From Thiodiazotropha sp040791665 (lineage in GTDB: Bacteria > Pseudomonadota > Gammaproteobacteria > Chromatiales > Chromatiaceae): 64,000 nucleotides of DNA. Location: contig JBFNNX010000023.1 of NCBI GenBank assembly GCA_040791665.1, positions 248,001 through 312,000 on the forward strand, written 5' to 3'. Position numbers and translations under genes: made by a program. Under the pieces are notes generated by a model that saw only the letters and a list, made by a program, of their open reading frames with translations, was not told where the DNA came from and ran no database searches. Position 1 is the first letter of the stretch, and each line of letters begins with the position of its first letter. This document shows, piece by piece, positions 63,314-64,000 of the stretch.

Positions 63314-63865
63314 ATGAATCCCAAGCCACTAGTCGCTCGATATCTCATGCACAACCCGGACCGATCAAGACGATATACCATCCCGTCTCTGCTGCTGTTT
63401 ATCGTGTCGTCGTCTCTTTTGCAAGGGGAAGAGCTGGGGCAGGTGAGTACGAAATTCCGGGTCATAGGGCCCAACGATAAGATCATCATCGAGGCATTCG
63501 ACGACCCGGCTGTTGCAGGTATCACCTGCTATCTGAGCCGGGCTAAAACCGGTGGCGTCGGCGGGGCCATCGGTATTGCTGAGGACACCTCGGACGCCTC
63601 AATCGCATGCCGGCAGACAGGTCCCGTAAAGCTGGCCGCAGACATCATGAACCAGTCACGAGACGGTGAAGAGGTATTCAAACAACGCACATCGATTCTG
63701 TTTAAAACCATGCAGGTCATCAGGCTCTATGATGCAAAACGCAATACTCTGATCTATATGACCTACAGCGATAAGCTGGTGGATGGTTCACCGAAAAACA
63801 GCATCACAGCGGTTCCCCTCTATCGACAGGCACCACGCCCGGCATCCGACCCGGACAGCCAATGA
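63314..63865 (+). CDS. creA: CreA family periplasmic protein
   Basis: This 183-residue protein has a hydrophobic N-terminal segment (about 22-38). The CreA core follows: VSTKFRVIGPNDKIIIEAFDDPAVAGITCYLSRAKTGGVGGAIGIAEDTSDASIACRQTGPV, with two conserved cysteines that may pair. CreA is conserved but its role is unknown. Either the ATG at 63314 or the one at 63347 could start it; the second gives a more usual signal peptide. Its stop overlaps the next start (ATGA). Confidence 0.9.
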   Translation: MNPKPLVARYLMHNPDRSRRYTIPSLLLFIVSSSLLQGEELGQVSTKFRVIGPNDKIIIEAFDDPAVAGITCYLSRAKTGGVGGAIGIAEDTSDASIACRQTGPVKLAADIMNQSRDGEEVFKQRTSILFKTMQVIRLYDAKRNTLIYMTYSDKLVDGSPKNSITAVPLYRQAPRPASDPDSQ

Positions 63866-64000
63866 GCCAACCACTGCACACCGGTCGCCTGGTGCTGACC
63901 CCGGAAGATCCCTATCTGCTGCCTGACGACCCTGAAGCCATCCTCGCCAAACTACATGAAATAGGTTTGATTGAAGGGGCCTTGGAGAGCGATCCGGGGT
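63862..64000 (+). CDS. unidentified gene, cut by the window end
   Basis: ATG at 63862 overlaps the creA stop codon by four bases and opens a frame that continues beyond the window. The first 46 residues, MSQPLHTGRLVLTPEDPYLL then PDDPEAILAKLHEIGLIEGALE, are plausible protein, but I do not recognise them. Coupling to creA suggests an operon. Confidence 0.55.
   Translation, partial: MSQPLHTGRLVLTPEDPYLLPDDPEAILAKLHEIGLIEGALESDPG

Noticed and set aside
1..64000. tRNA, rRNA, CRISPR arrays, riboswitches, prophage or toxin-antitoxin genes
   Set aside because: I looked for cloverleaf patterns, regularly spaced repeats and typical gene sets and saw none that I could support by eye.

Overview
The window looks like chromosomal DNA of a free-living or symbiotic gammaproteobacterium. 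A sulfur-oxidising, PHB-storing member of the Chromatiales/'Sedimenticola-Thiodiazotropha' type fits best, but this is inferred from gene content and not proven. Pointers are a DsrC/TusE-family protein, several c-type cytochrome genes, phaA-phaB, a large SUF iron-sulfur operon, a TRAP carboxylate-type permease, PEP-CTERM surface-protein genes, and many c-di-GMP and chemotaxis receptors. No rRNA, tRNA, CRISPR array, intact transposase or prophage was recognised.

Layout. 0.5-3.8 kb: a two-receiver GGDEF regulator, then DUF429 and dinB overlapping. 4.1-5.8 kb: a small secreted protein and a PEGA/SHOCT lipoprotein flank an intergenic array of 11-bp phased TTAA repeats. 5.85-7.85 kb: a diheme cytochrome c and, upstream of it on the same strand, a fused cytochrome-porin resembling Cyc2. 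8.7-14.0 kb: a DUF6116 protein, a LEA14-like lipoprotein and a three-gene ABC export system. 14.1-17.4 kb: a PEP-CTERM protein with a strong sigma-54 promoter match, a membrane diguanylate cyclase, and the PEP-CTERM/exosortase-associated acyltransferase. 17.5-23.1 kb: a ThiF-like E1 enzyme, two very small genes behind a possible sigma-54 promoter, and a sigma-54 activator/histidine kinase pair. 23.4-28.4 kb: a PAS protein, a CZB chemoreceptor, a decayed second copy of the PAS protein, a SIMPL-domain protein and a soluble CZB chemoreceptor.

28.4-33.5 kb: the operon sufB-C-D-T-A-E, without sufS, preceded by an IscR-like inverted repeat. 33.6-36.9 kb: a hypothetical protein, L-serine deaminase and a hemerythrin. 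37.0-40.3 kb: divergent metR/metE. 40.8-43.1 kb: a fused TRAP permease with a universal stress protein. 43.1-49.5 kb: a short inverted-repeat element, a HAMP sensor without an output domain, an unknown coiled-coil protein and a 1007-residue GGDEF-GGDEF-EAL protein. 49.8-55.5 kb: HDOD, a DRE-TIM aldolase-like enzyme, a DcaP-like porin, phaA and phaB. 55.6-60.8 kb: a second copy of the inverted-repeat element, a PlsC-like acyltransferase and an RND pump with its adaptor. 61.6-64 kb: an MPGP-like phosphatase followed by what may be the stub of its partner glycosyltransferase, a DsrC-family protein, CreA and the start of one more gene.

The main themes are c-di-GMP and surface control (three GGDEF proteins, PEP-CTERM/sigma-54), redox and Fe-S handling (Cyc2-like, SUF, DsrC-like, hemerythrin), and carbon/carboxylate storage (TRAP, phaAB). 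The most interesting items are the Cyc2-like/diheme pair, the mobile element family with 2-bp target duplications, the sigma-54 promoters, the DsrC relative with a longer cysteine arm, and the PAS-receptor-PAS duplication with one copy decayed.
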